Shown: one piece after another, positions 16,195 through 25,595 of the stretch | Layout: every line of letters starts with the position of its first letter | Position numbering within the stretch: the first letter of the stretch is position 1 | Origin: Nocardia miyunensis NBRC 108239 | GTDB lineage: Bacteria; Actinomycetota; Actinomycetes; Mycobacteriales; Mycobacteriaceae | Length of the DNA stretch: 64,000 nucleotides | Direction: 5' to 3' | Assembly: GCF_001613065.1 (NCBI RefSeq) | Contig: NZ_BDBQ01000001.1 | Span: 124,001-188,000, forward strand | Position numbers and translations under genes: made by a program | Notes under the pieces: model-generated | Databases searched by the model: none | Seen by the model: only the letters and a program-made list of their open reading frames with translations | What the model was told of the DNA's origin: nothing

Positions 16195-16965
16195 ATGCCT
16201 CTTTTCCGGGACGTCACGCCGCGGACACGCCCATCGGAGATGCCGCCCAAACGATCGGAGGTTCTTGCGCAGCGCATCGTCCGAATGATCCGTGACGACG
16301 GCCTTCGCACTGGGGATCCGTTGCCGATCGAAGCGGATATGAATGAATCCTTCGGTGTAGGACGAAGCACCGTGCGCGAGGCGTTGCGCATCCTCGAGCA
16401 GCAGGGCGTGATCAACATTCGGCCCGGCCGGGGTGGCGGTCCCACTGTCGGCCGCCCCGATTCCCGGCAACTCGCCAGCACGCTGGCGCTGTTGATGCAG
16501 TTCGCCGATACCCCGTTTCGATCGGTCCTGGAAGTCCGCGAGTACATCGAGCCAATCGCCGCCGCCCTGTGCGCGCGTAATGGCGACCAGCGCGTTTTGG
16601 ACGGCATTCGGCAGTCTGTCGACGTCATGCGGGCAGAACTGGCCGACGAAGAGGTATTCCTGTACGAGAATCACCGTTTTCACGAGCTCATCGCCGAGGG
16701 CGCGAGCAATCCGCTGCTCACATATTTCCTGAACTCCTTGGACTGGATCATCGATGGCGTCCGCCTGGGTGTGGTCTACAGCCGAACCTCTCGTAAACAT
16801 GTCGCCGAAATTCACGAGCAGATCTGCGAAGCCATCGAAGACTGCGACTCCGACAGGGCGCGGGATGTGATGACCCAGCACATGGCCGAGACCCGGGCGT
16901 TCTTCGAGCGAAAGTTCCCGAAGGTCATGGAACAGGCGCTGACCTGGGAGATGTACGGGGCCTGA
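16195..16965 (+). CDS. GntR family regulator, FadR/FCD type (GntR-2)
   Basis: A 256-residue paralogue of GntR-1. The winged helix is RSEVLAQRIVRMIR and GVGRSTVREALRILE. The FCD domain has EVREYIEPIAAALC, HRFHELIAEGASNP and HEQICEAIEDC, with putative metal/ligand residues in the same positions as GntR-1. The ATG at 16195 gives an N terminus of similar length to GntR-1 and leaves operator-like site D upstream. The ORF is open back to ATG 16093, which would add 34 residues of low-complexity sequence and overlap site D. The gene ends 13 bp from the convergent kinase-LuxR gene. It probably controls its own promoter and the class II sites E and F (inference). Confidence 0.88.
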   Translation: MPLFRDVTPRTRPSEMPPKRSEVLAQRIVRMIRDDGLRTGDPLPIEADMNESFGVGRSTVREALRILEQQGVINIRPGRGGGPTVGRPDSRQLASTLALLMQFADTPFRSVLEVREYIEPIAAALCARNGDQRVLDGIRQSVDVMRAELADEEVFLYENHRFHELIAEGASNPLLTYFLNSLDWIIDGVRLGVVYSRTSRKHVAEIHEQICEAIEDCDSDRARDVMTQHMAETRAFFERKFPKVMEQALTWEMYGA

Positions 16966-16978
16966 GAGTTGGAGCCGG

Positions 16979-19900
16979 TCAACGCTGAATACCAGCGGGA
17001 CGTCGGCGGGTGGTCTTCGTATTCGAGATCTGACCCCGGCCCTGCGCCCGCACCCACGCCGCGATTTCTTTTTTCGACCTGACCCCGAGCTTGGCCCGTA
17101 TCCGGCCCAGATGCCGACGGGTGACGGCCGGCGAGATCGCCAATTCCGCAGCGATGTCATCGTTGCTCAGACCCCGCGCCACCAATTCACTGATCCGCCG
17201 CTCCAGGACGGTCAGCACGGTCCCGGGGGCAGCGGCTGAACTCGGCCGGGCGTCATGGTCGAGCGCGAGCGCTATGACCCGCTCGACCTCCATGCGCGAA
17301 CCCCGGCGATAGGCGATTCGGTATTCGGAATCACCAAGGGCCTGTCGCGTCACGCGCTGACAATCGTCGTGGTGGCAACGCAGCTCGGGAAACAGGACCG
17401 AGGTGCTGCCGACGGCGGCGCACAGCGCATCGGCGGCACCCATGAACAGCGCGGCATCGCCCATGCGGCGCTCCTGCGCGGCGACCCAGGCGAGGGCCTC
17501 GACACAGACACCGGTCACCAACGGCTGGTCCACGATCCGGCACAACCGCAGGCATTGCCCCAACAACTCCGACGCCTGCTCCAACCCACCCTGCCGGAAC
17601 ACCGTGATTCCCAAGGCCCACAACGCATACGACCGATACACCGACTCCCCGGCCGCGGCGGTAATGGCAAGGACCTTCTCCTGGCAGGCAATGGCCTGGT
17701 CGGCACGCCCGTCCAGGTCGTACGCCAATCCGAGCATCATCAGAATCCACACCCGGGTGGCCTGGTCCTGCTGCGTGGTGAATACCGCGAGCGCGTCCTC
17801 GAGACGAGCGCAGGCATGTGCCACGTCACCGCTGTACAGAGCCAGCAACCCCGCGGCATGCGCCATCCTCGCCCTACTGACCGGGTGGTCCATCTTCGCC
17901 GCTATTGCCTCGCCGGCGGCGACGAGTTCGCGGCCCGTCGTGAACTCACCCTGTAACTCCGCCAAGACGCTGTCGGCGTACATGGCCTTCACGCGATGCA
18001 CCGACGTGTCGGCGGACTCCTCGAGCAGCGCGCGATCCAGCCAATACCGGCCCTCGCTGAGCAGATTGCGGGACAACCAGAACGGGAACAAGCCCGCCGC
18101 GATCTGTAGCGCCGACTCCGCGTCCATGCCCACTTCGTCCGAGAGCGCGTACTCCATCGCCTCCCGCAGGTTGGCCTGTTCCCGTCCGAGCAGGGCGAGC
18201 CAGCTCAGCTGGTCGGCGCCGAGCCAGCGGGCATCGGCGTCGAGCACCAGCTGCCGGTACCACTCGTGGTGACGCCGCCGCAGCATCGCGTGAATTCCGC
18301 TGGACCGGGCCTTCTCACGGCCGAATTCGCGCAGCGTCTCGAGCATCCGGAAGCGGACCACTCCGTCGAGCTCTTCGCGGATCAGGATGGACTTGTCGAC
18401 CAGGGAGGCGAGGCAGTCCAGCAGGTCGACCGACGCGTCCTGCTCCACGCAGACCGCCTCCACGGCGTCGAGTTCGGAGCTGCCCGCGAACACCGACAGC
18501 TGTGCCCACACCCGCTGCTCGGTCGAGGTGCACAGCTCATAACTCCATTCCACGCACAGCCGCAGGGTCTGTTGCCGAGTCGGAGCGGCACGGTTCGCAT
18601 GCGTCAGCAACTTGTACCGGTCGGTCAGGCGCCGTGACAGCTGTGTCACCGACATCGCGCGCAACCGCGCGGTGGCGAGCTCGATCGCCAACGGCAGACC
18701 ATCGAGGTCCCGGCAGATCTGCACGACCTCGGCGAGATTCTCATCGGTGATCTCGAATCCCGGGACGGCCGTGGCCGCGCGTTCCTCGAACAGCGTCACC
18801 GCGTCGTACGAGGGGGCCGCGATCACCGCGGCGCCCTCCCCCGGTTCGGGCAGAGCCAGCGGCGGCACCCGCAGCAGCATTTCGCCTTCGATATCCAGCG
18901 GCTCGCGGCTGGTGGCCAGCATGCTCAACGACCGGCAGGACCGCAGCAGCGTTTCGACCAACTGCGCCACCGCGGCGATCATGTGCTCGCAGTTGTCCAG
19001 CACCACCAGCGCACGGCGGGTAGCGAGGTACTCGACGACCACATCCCGCATCGGGGCAGCGGATTGGTTTCCCAAGCCCAACGAGGACGCGAGCGCGTCC
19101 GCTATCAGCGACTCGTCCTTCAGTTCGGCCAGTTCCACCAGCCAGACACCGTCGGGGTACTGCTTGCGCACGTCGGCGGCCAAGCGAAGCGCCAGCCGTG
19201 TCTTACCGACGCCCCCGACCCCGGCCAATGTGACCAGCCGCGCCTGCGCGAGTTTGTCACTCGCGGCCGCCAGCTCCCGCCTGCGTCCCACGAAACTGGT
19301 CAGCTCCGGGGGAAGGTTGCCCGCCGGACCGCGTCCTGATTGCGCGGGAATGCCAGTGGGCAGGGTCTCCCTGGACGCTCGGGGCGCCCGCGGTTCTTTC
19401 AGAACCTCGCCACCCTCGGTGAGCAGTGCCATTTCGTCGACGACGAACCCGCGGTCGGCTTCGATGGCGCGCAGGACATCGCCGAACTCGGCCGCTGTGC
19501 TCGGGCGGGCGTCGGGTCGCCCCGTCATCGCCCGTCCTATCGACATCGCCAAGTCTTCCGGTATGCCGCGCTCACGCAGGTCCGGGACATCGCCGGTGGT
19601 TATCCGCACGAATTGGGTCACCAACCGTTCGCCGGTCCGGCGTTCGAATGCGGCGTGACCGGTCAGCGCACAGAACAACGTCGCCGCGAGGCTGTAGACG
19701 TCGGACGCGGGACTGGGCGGCCGGCCCTCGAGTATCTCCGGCGCGGTGAACGCCGGAGACGCGATGACCGTGCCGGCCGTGGTTTCGAACCCGCCGGAAA
19801 AGTGGGCGATACCGAAATCGGTCAGCGCCGGTTCACCGTATTCGGTCAGGAGAATATTGCCCGGTTTGATGTCGCGATGCAGGATGCCGAGGCGGTGCGC

Positions 19901-20317
19901 GGTCTCCACCGCCCCAGCCAGTTTGACCCCCAGCCGCAAAACCTGCGGCACCGAGAGCACCCCGCCGCGGCGGATGACCGAGTCCAAGGACTCGCGCGCG
20001 TGGTACTGCATCACCAGGAACGGGTGCCCGCTCTCGGTGGCGCCGACCTGCAGCACGGTGACGATATTCGGGTGGCCGGTGAGCCTGCCCATGGCGCGTT
20101 GCTCCCGCAGGAAACGCGCCCGGTTCTCGTCATCGATACCCCGAGTGAGCACCTTGACCGCTACGACGCGGTCCAAAGCAGGCTGGGCGCATCGGTACAC
20201 CGCACCAAATCCACCGTGACCGATCTCCACCGGATCCGCGAATCCGGCTGCCACCAGCTCCGACTCGAGTACGCGGGCCTCGTCGCACTGTGTCGGGGAC
20301 CGATCGCCGCTCCCCAT
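16979..20317 (-). CDS. Ser/Thr kinase-NB-ARC ATPase-LuxR regulator (about 1112 aa)
   Basis: A multidomain transcription regulator. From the ATG at 20317 it has an N-terminal protein kinase (GHGGFGAVYRC, VAVKVL with K55, HRDIKPGNIL with D149, DFGIAHF with D167). An AAA/NB-ARC ATPase follows (Walker A AGVGGVGKTRLAL, Walker B ALVVLDNCEHM), then a long TPR-like helical region and a C-terminal LuxR helix-turn-helix (LTVLERRISELVARGLSNDD, then ISPAVTRRHLGRIRAKLGV). Catalytic kinase residues are intact. ATG 20317 has AAGGA 4 nt upstream. GTG 20338 and a start at 20407 are in frame. Fusions of kinase with LuxR/MalT-like regulators are known in Nocardia and Rhodococcus. Whether it controls this cluster is not shown. 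Confidence 0.9.
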   Translation of the reverse strand: MGSGDRSPTQCDEARVLESELVAAGFADPVEIGHGGFGAVYRCAQPALDRVVAVKVLTRGIDDENRARFLREQRAMGRLTGHPNIVTVLQVGATESGHPFLVMQYHARESLDSVIRRGGVLSVPQVLRLGVKLAGAVETAHRLGILHRDIKPGNILLTEYGEPALTDFGIAHFSGGFETTAGTVIASPAFTAPEILEGRPPSPASDVYSLAATLFCALTGHAAFERRTGERLVTQFVRITTGDVPDLRERGIPEDLAMSIGRAMTGRPDARPSTAAEFGDVLRAIEADRGFVVDEMALLTEGGEVLKEPRAPRASRETLPTGIPAQSGRGPAGNLPPELTSFVGRRRELAAASDKLAQARLVTLAGVGGVGKTRLALRLAADVRKQYPDGVWLVELAELKDESLIADALASSLGLGNQSAAPMRDVVVEYLATRRALVVLDNCEHMIAAVAQLVETLLRSCRSLSMLATSREPLDIEGEMLLRVPPLALPEPGEGAAVIAAPSYDAVTLFEERAATAVPGFEITDENLAEVVQICRDLDGLPLAIELATARLRAMSVTQLSRRLTDRYKLLTHANRAAPTRQQTLRLCVEWSYELCTSTEQRVWAQLSVFAGSSELDAVEAVCVEQDASVDLLDCLASLVDKSILIREELDGVVRFRMLETLREFGREKARSSGIHAMLRRRHHEWYRQLVLDADARWLGADQLSWLALLGREQANLREAMEYALSDEVGMDAESALQIAAGLFPFWLSRNLLSEGRYWLDRALLEESADTSVHRVKAMYADSVLAELQGEFTTGRELVAAGEAIAAKMDHPVSRARMAHAAGLLALYSGDVAHACARLEDALAVFTTQQDQATRVWILMMLGLAYDLDGRADQAIACQEKVLAITAAAGESVYRSYALWALGITVFRQGGLEQASELLGQCLRLCRIVDQPLVTGVCVEALAWVAAQERRMGDAALFMGAADALCAAVGSTSVLFPELRCHHDDCQRVTRQALGDSEYRIAYRRGSRMEVERVIALALDHDARPSSAAAPGTVLTVLERRISELVARGLSNDDIAAELAISPAVTRRHLGRIRAKLGVRSKKEIAAWVRAQGRGQISNTKTTRRRPAGIQR

Positions 20318-20622
20318 CGAATCCTTGTCGACCGTCACGAATCTACCGCCGCGACCGGCCCACCGGCCGCCCCCGGAGGCCCGCGCCGGCCAGATCTCGA
20401 TACACACCCACGGCCGTAACCTACGGCACCACCTGCCTCGACCGCTCCCGTTTGCCCGACTGGAGGTCCCGATCTCGGCCTCCGGCTTCCGGCCGATCCA
20501 CCGGGCAGGCCCCCGAACTCGTCGCGGCCGCTGCCATCGTCGGGCCTCGAGCCACGACCGTCCGACGTCGCAGCATGCCCGGCGCGGTGTGGCGCCCGGA
20601 CCGGTTGCCCGGTTTAAATCTA

Positions 20623-20640
20623 TTAACTATATTCATATTA
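20623..20640 (-). promoter_or_regulatory. Class II operator-like site E (upstream of alcohol dehydrogenase)
   Basis: Read on the minus strand this is TAATATGAATATAGTTAA, identical to site F except for the last base. It lies 41 bp upstream of the GTG of the alcohol dehydrogenase. Two nearly identical 18-mers 1.15 kb apart in high-GC DNA are unlikely by chance. Confidence 0.58.
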
Positions 20641-20680
20641 TCCAGGCTTTATCCAGACGTTCTACAGACAGGAGGCGGCT

Positions 20681-21724
20681 GTGCGTGCCGTCCAGTACTC
20701 CGGTGTCCAGGATGTATCTCTCGCCGAAATCGACCGGCCCCAGCTCGAACCCGGTCATGCGCTGCTGCGAGTCGTCGCCGCCGGTGTGTGCCAAACCGAC
20801 ATTCACATGCGGGCCTCGAGTGAGCCGATGGTGCCCGCGGGCACCGTGCTCGGGCACGAAATCTGCGGGCAGATCGTCGAGCTCGCAGATGACGTTCGCA
20901 GCAACGCCCTCGGCGATCAGGTTGTCGTGCATCCCGTCTGGTCGTGCGGGAGGTGCCGGCAATGCATCGCCGGACGGGACAACGCGTGCGTGAACACGGG
21001 CGGTCGGATGTTTCCCGCACCGACGCCCGGCGTTTCGATCAACGGGGGTATGGCGGAGTTCGTGGCGGTACCCGCCGCCGCGCTCATCCCCGCGGCGGGC
21101 CTGGACCCCGCCTTCGCCGCGATCCTGACCGATGCCGGACTGGTGCCCTATCACTCGATCAACGCGGCACGAGACCTGTTGCGGCCGGGGGCGTCCGCCG
21201 TCGTCATCGGCATCGGCGGACTCGGCCAGATGGCCATCGAAATACTGCGGACACTGACCGGAGTGCAGATAGTAGCCCTGGACATCAAGGACGCGGCGCT
21301 GAATGCCGTGCGCGACAAGGTCGATCACGCATTCCGCAGCAACCTGGCCGGAGTGCGCGCGGACGTACTGTCCGCAACGGGAGAATACGGAGCCGACTTC
21401 GTGCTGGATCTGGTCGGCAACTCCGAAACCCTGGCCCTGGCCGCCGCCGTGGTGTCGCCGTACGGGGCGATCCGGGCACCCGGCCTCAGCGACGGCGTAT
21501 TCGAATTCGAGACCTCACAGCTGGCGACGTCCCTGCCTTGGGGCGCGTCGATCACTCGCCCCTACAGCGGCACCCGTCAGGATCTGACCGACCTCGTGGC
21601 ACTGGCACAAGCAGGCCGGATCAGCGCAAACGTGACGCGATATCGATTCGACGATGCGCTGCAGGCCTTCGACGATCTCGACGCCGGGAAGATCAATGGC
21701 CGAGCCGTGATCGTCATGGACTGA
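20681..21724 (+). CDS. Zinc-dependent medium-chain alcohol dehydrogenase (347 aa)
   Basis: An MDR-family dehydrogenase. The catalytic zinc site has AGVCQTDIHMR and GHEICGQIV. The structural zinc Cys set is in CGRCRQCIAGRDNAC, and the Rossmann motif is VVIGIGGLGQMAIE. It would oxidise a primary or secondary alcohol with NAD(P)+. GTG 20681 follows a GGAGGC ribosome-binding site. It is monocistronic or co-transcribed with the P450 at 21.9 kb (181-bp gap), and each has its own class II operator-like site. It probably acts on the product of one of the regulon's P450s. Confidence 0.92.
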   Translation: MRAVQYSGVQDVSLAEIDRPQLEPGHALLRVVAAGVCQTDIHMRASSEPMVPAGTVLGHEICGQIVELADDVRSNALGDQVVVHPVWSCGRCRQCIAGRDNACVNTGGRMFPAPTPGVSINGGMAEFVAVPAAALIPAAGLDPAFAAILTDAGLVPYHSINAARDLLRPGASAVVIGIGGLGQMAIEILRTLTGVQIVALDIKDAALNAVRDKVDHAFRSNLAGVRADVLSATGEYGADFVLDLVGNSETLALAAAVVSPYGAIRAPGLSDGVFEFETSQLATSLPWGASITRPYSGTRQDLTDLVALAQAGRISANVTRYRFDDALQAFDDLDAGKINGRAVIVMD

Positions 21725-21790
21725 TCAGGCCGTCCCGAATCCGCCGAGACCAACCCCGCGATCACCGGCCGAGCCGCCCCGGTTGCGACA

Positions 21791-21808
21791 TAATATGAAT
21801 ATAGTTAC
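21791..21808 (+). promoter_or_regulatory. Class II operator-like site F (upstream of P450)
   Basis: TAATATGAATATAGTTAC lies 98 bp upstream of the P450 ATG and is a near-copy of site E in opposite orientation. The half-sites AATAT and ATAGT are 4 nt apart. Confidence 0.58.
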
Positions 21809-21905
21809 TATATTTTTCAGCGCGTGACGCGCACCACTTCCCGCATCCAACCCAGCACAGGACCGCATCGCGGCGACGTTCGTGGTCCCGATTTGGAGGT
21901 CAAAG

Positions 21906-23102
21906 ATGACAACCGTGACGGGTTTCGATCCGCTTTCCCCGATCGTTCAGCAGAATCCCTACCCCTACTACGAGCAGTTGCGTGCGACTGCTCCCGTGCA
22001 CTACATCGAGTCGGTCGGAGCATGGGGGATCTTCCGATACTCCGATGTCGAGAACGCGTTCAAGCACCCGGAGATCTTCTCCGCGAAGGACTTCATCGCC
22101 AACGCGTTCGGTGAGTTCGATCCGGTACCGGAGGTGAAGTCGATCATCGCCACCGACCCGCCCGAACATTCCCGCATCCGCAGGCTTGCCAACGCCGGCT
22201 TCCGGCCGGGCGCGATCAAAGCGATGGAGCCGAAAGTCGAGGCGGTGGTGAATCGGCTCCTCGACAATCTCGAGCCCGTGCGCTCCGAGTTCGATCTCGT
22301 CGCCGACTATGCCGCCTACGTACCGGTCAACGTCACCGCGGACCTGCTCGGGGTCGACGACCCGGACGTGCGCGAGGATTTCAAACGCTGGACGATGGAT
22401 CTGCTCAAATCGCCGAATCGCGGTGTGCTGCCGCAGGAAGAACTCGACCGGATCCACCGCAGCGTGGCCGAGCTGCGCGCCTACTTCACCGATCAGATCG
22501 AATACCGGCGCAAGAATCCCGGCAACGATCTGGTCTCCGATCTGGTGCGCGCGGAAGAGGAGTCCCAAACCCTCACGGCCACTGAGATATTGAGCCTGGT
22601 CACGTTGATGCAGTTCGGTGGCTCCGAGACTCCGTCTCATCTGATCAGCTCGACGGTTTACAACCTTTTCACCCACCCGGAGATCCTGGACGAGGTCCGG
22701 CGCGATCCGAGCCGGGCGATGGCCGCCGTGCAGGAAACCCTCCGGCAGAACTCACCGGTGCAGATGGTGTTCCAGACATCCACACAGGACGTCGAGGTCG
22801 CCGGTGTCACGATTCCCGCGGACGCGATGGTGTTCTCCTACATCAGTTCCGCGAACCACGACGACACGGTGTTCAACGATCCCGACAGCTTCATCCTCGA
22901 TCGTCCGAACCTCAACAAGCACCTGTCCTTCGCGACCGGAGCCCACCATTGCATCGGCGCGCCCCTGGGCCGCATGATGTGCGCCAAGGCAGTCGGTTCA
23001 CTACTGACCCGGTACCCGGATCTGCAGCCGCTCGAATCAGCCCCCGAGTGGATGCCGTCGTACTGGGTACGTGGGCTGGCCCGGTACCGGTTCACCGCCT
23101 GA
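21906..23102 (+). CDS. Cytochrome P450 (398 aa)
   Basis: A soluble bacterial P450. The haem loop is FATGAHHCIGAPLGRM, the K-helix ExxR lies in VQETLRQNSP, and the I-helix is FGGSETPSH, which keeps the acidic residue and first Thr of the oxygen-activation motif. ATG 21906 has TTTGGAGG upstream. An earlier in-frame ATG at 21882 would overlap that site. No ferredoxin gene is adjacent, so it may use the ferredoxin at 128-328 from the same presumed regulon. A strong hairpin follows the gene. The substrate is unknown. Confidence 0.93.
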   Translation: MTTVTGFDPLSPIVQQNPYPYYEQLRATAPVHYIESVGAWGIFRYSDVENAFKHPEIFSAKDFIANAFGEFDPVPEVKSIIATDPPEHSRIRRLANAGFRPGAIKAMEPKVEAVVNRLLDNLEPVRSEFDLVADYAAYVPVNVTADLLGVDDPDVREDFKRWTMDLLKSPNRGVLPQEELDRIHRSVAELRAYFTDQIEYRRKNPGNDLVSDLVRAEEESQTLTATEILSLVTLMQFGGSETPSHLISSTVYNLFTHPEILDEVRRDPSRAMAAVQETLRQNSPVQMVFQTSTQDVEVAGVTIPADAMVFSYISSANHDDTVFNDPDSFILDRPNLNKHLSFATGAHHCIGAPLGRMMCAKAVGSLLTRYPDLQPLESAPEWMPSYWVRGLARYRFTA

Positions 23103-23136
23103 GCGACCGTCGAGACTCCGGCTCTCGGCGTACATC

Positions 23137-23180
23137 CCGGTGGTCGAGGCTATCGCGTCAGCGATAGCCTCGACCACCGG
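23137..23180. terminator. 20-bp perfect hairpin terminator after P450
   Basis: Arms 23137-23156 and 23161-23180 are perfectly complementary with a GTCA loop. The hairpin lies 34 bp after the P450 stop and marks the end of region 1. Confidence 0.85.
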
Positions 23181-23589
23181 ATTCGCGAAACACCCACCAC
23201 TGCAGAATTATTCACATCGTACGTACAGCCCGACGAACTCGACCAGTACGACATCCACCCCAGCATGCGTCATCAGATCGACGACTACCTGTCCAGCACT
23301 TATCCCCACCTCGGGTGAGCGCCGGGGAGCGCAGTTGTGCCGCCAGGATCTGAAGACTGAAAACGTGACGGTTGCATGTGGCGGATATAGACGATCTACA
23401 GCTGAATAGCGCGGCAGCGGCGGTCTGGCGGTATGCCGAAGTGGGAACGTCGACGACGTGCTGCTGTAGTTTGTCGAGCGCAGTCTGATCGTCCTCGACT
23501 GCAGTCTCTTGGTCGTCGGTGAGCTGGATGTGGCCAACATGCGCTGCCAATTCGATTTCGTCTGCAGCAATCGACTTTTGCTTGACCTT
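23181..23589. other. Intergenic stretch, probably decayed DNA
   Basis: No intact gene is supported. On the minus strand one frame reads through a polar, coding-like stretch (QKSIAADEIELAAHVGHIQL, about 23515-23575) without a credible start. It may be the tail of a dead gene next to the transposase remnant, but I cannot assign it. Confidence 0.4.
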
Positions 23590-23886
23590 CGCACGTGCAC
23601 AAGCCGTTCGGTGCGGGCATTGCCCGAAGGGTCCTGTCGCACTGCGGTGTTAGGCAAACCAGCTGCCGCGCGCACACTCGCACGAACACCAGTCAGCCGG
23701 CCAGCGACAGATCCGTAGCTGTGGCCTGCATCGTCTCCGCGCCACAACGCGCGCACAGTCCGAAACCGCAGGTTGTTCGCGCCGGATCGTAATCCGTGCC
23801 CCCTCGTCGAAGATGACGTCGATCACCAACGGCGGCAGTCCTGAAAATGACAGCCCAACAGCAACATTCACCTCCCCCACGCACAA
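23590..23886 (-). pseudogene. Remnant of an ISL3-family-like transposase N terminus
   Basis: Starting at 23886, the minus strand reads MCVGEVNVAVGLSFSGLPPL, then VIDVIFDEGARITIRREQP. After a frame change it continues CARCGAETMQATATDLSLAG, and after another RVCARQLVCLTPQCDRTL. The order of a beta-rich start, a CxxC zinc knuckle, then RxLVCxxxxC resembles the zinc-binding N terminus of ISL3 transposases. The frame changes and the missing catalytic part show it is dead. The assignment rests on pattern recognition only. Confidence 0.4.
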
Positions 23887-23960
23887 GGCATCTTGTCTTC
23901 AACCGTCAGTGTGCACCGTTGGCTGTGCACCAGAGCCGTCACTTGGGCAGACCCGTCCGT

Positions 23961-24530
23961 TCAGGTTTGGTAGCTCCATGATCGGCCGGTCTGCCGGTAT
24001 TCGCCGACTGGTATGGGTGTGAGGCCTGGTCGCATGCGCTGGGTGTAGAGGATCCCGTCGAGGTGATCGAGCTCGTGGTGGATGAGTCGCGCGATGCCTT
24101 CGCGGTATTCGGTTGTGATCAGTTCCCCTGCAAAAGTGTGTGTTTCCACGGTGATTCGTAACGGTCGGGGTACGAGTCCGCGGACGTCGAAGAACGACAG
24201 GCATCCTTCGTACTGCTCGTCCTGCTCCGAGGAGGAATCCACGATGCGTGGATTGAGCAGGATGATCGGTTCGGCATCAGGTTCGGGCGGTTGCACGACT
24301 GCGACGCGGCGTGCGAGGCCGATCTGCGGCGCGGCAATACCCATTCCCTTGGCGAACGGATGCACGCCGCCGACACGGCGCATCGCCTCTTTCAGTTCGT
24401 CGACTGCGGTACGGGCCATCGATGCCTCGGCAGGCAGGTCGAACGGCTCGGCGTGTTGCGCCAGCAGGGGTGCGCCGGCCTGGACGATCCCGAGTTCGCG
24501 CATGGTGTGGCTGGGTTGGGTTTCGATCAC
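23961..24530 (-). CDS. def: Peptide deformylase (divergent paralogue, 189 aa)
   Basis: It removes the N-formyl group from nascent proteins. All three metal/catalytic motifs are present: GMGIAAPQIG, EGCLSFFDVRG and the HELDH motif (LIHHELDHLDG). GTG 24530 is chosen because GAAGGA lies about 6 nt upstream. A longer ATG start at 24560 is in frame. It has an N-terminal extension and an unusual EGCLSFFDVRG loop. It stands alone beside insertion sequences, away from the usual fmt or ribosomal context, so it is probably an accessory copy that may have been acquired horizontally. Confidence 0.88.
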   Translation of the reverse strand: MIETQPSHTMRELGIVQAGAPLLAQHAEPFDLPAEASMARTAVDELKEAMRRVGGVHPFAKGMGIAAPQIGLARRVAVVQPPEPDAEPIILLNPRIVDSSSEQDEQYEGCLSFFDVRGLVPRPLRITVETHTFAGELITTEYREGIARLIHHELDHLDGILYTQRMRPGLTPIPVGEYRQTGRSWSYQT

Positions 24531-24617
24531 CGTGTTTCCTTCCCTACGAGGTGGATTCATCTCTCGCTACGAAGCGCCATTCGAGGCGGTAGCGGGCGTG
24601 TAGCGGTGGGTGCAGGG

Positions 24618-24640
24618 TGAACCGTCACGGGTAAGGGACC
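24618..24640 (+). repeat. Left terminal inverted repeat of the IS3-family element
   Basis: It begins TGAACCGTCACGGGTAAGGG and matches the reverse complement of 27223-27245 at 19 of 23 positions. Confidence 0.8.
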
Positions 24641-24650
24641 GGCTTCGGTG

Positions 24651-25595
24651 TTAGACCAGCGCCGGTCGGCGTGGTGGTTGTTGAGAGTAGTACGCGGCTT
24701 CGTATTCGGTCGGGGTCAGGTAGTCCAGCCGGGAATGCAGGCGGGCGTTGTTGTACCAGTCGACCCATTCCATGAGGGCGAATTCGACCTCGCCGAGGGT
24801 GCGGAACGGGCCGTGCCTGCCCACGACCTCGGTCTTGAACAGTCCGATGATCGATTCCGCTAGCGCGTTGTCGTAGGCATCCCCAACCGAACCTATGGAT
24901 GCCGAGAGACCTTGTAGTGCAAGTGATTCAGTGAACATCACCGATGTGTACTGCGACCCGGCGTCGGAGTGGTGGATCAGTCCTGGCTCGATCGGATGCC
25001 CGTAATGATCACGCCGCCACACGGCCATGTTGAGCGCCTCGGACACCAACGCGGTCGTTCTGGTCGCCGCGGCGGTCCAGCCGACGATCGCACGGGAGTA
25101 GGCGTCGAACACGAACGCCATTCTGTACGCCCACCCGGTCCACGTCGAGACGTAGGTGAAATCCGCGACCCACACACGGTTCGGTGCCTCGGCGGTGAAA
25201 TCGCGGTTGAGCTTGTCCGCGGCTCGCACGCCGTCCTTGCCCGCAATCGTCGTGCGTTGCTTGCGGCCCCGCACGACACCGTTCATTCCGAGCTCGCGCA
25301 TGATCCGGTCGACGGTGCAGAACGCCACCCCGTAGCCTTGGCGGCGCAGATAACGGGTCATCTTGCGGCGCCCGTACATCTGCTCGGGCTTGCCGACGAG
25401 ATCTCGTAATGCGTTCTCCACGTACGCATCTGAGACATCACGAGTCGAGGGTGGCCGGCGGCGGGCTTTGCGGTAGGTCCTGGGCGCGATCTGCACCCCG
25501 TGCGCAGTGAGCGCACGGCAGATCGACTCGACGCCGTAGACCTTTCGGTATTCATCGATGAAACCGACGATCAGGGGTGTCGCGGGTCGAGTTCC
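24651..25595 (-). pseudogene. IS3-family transposase orfB, separated from orfA
   Basis: The DDE integrase part of an IS3-type transposase. The helix-turn-helix-like segment is YGRRKMTRYLRRQGYGVAFC. The catalytic Asp lies in NRVWVADFTYVSTW, the second Asp in LIHHSDAGSQYTSV, and Glu in NALAESIIGLFKTE. The frame is open from GFIDEYRKVYGVESICRAL (about 25565) to the stop at 24651. The 5' end is lost at the IS110 insertion point, so the orfA-orfB frameshift product can no longer be made. Confidence 0.85.

Noticed and set aside
23208..23756. A 182-codon minus-strand gene
   Set aside because: It has no domain, overlaps the transposase remnant in another frame and begins in the middle of it.
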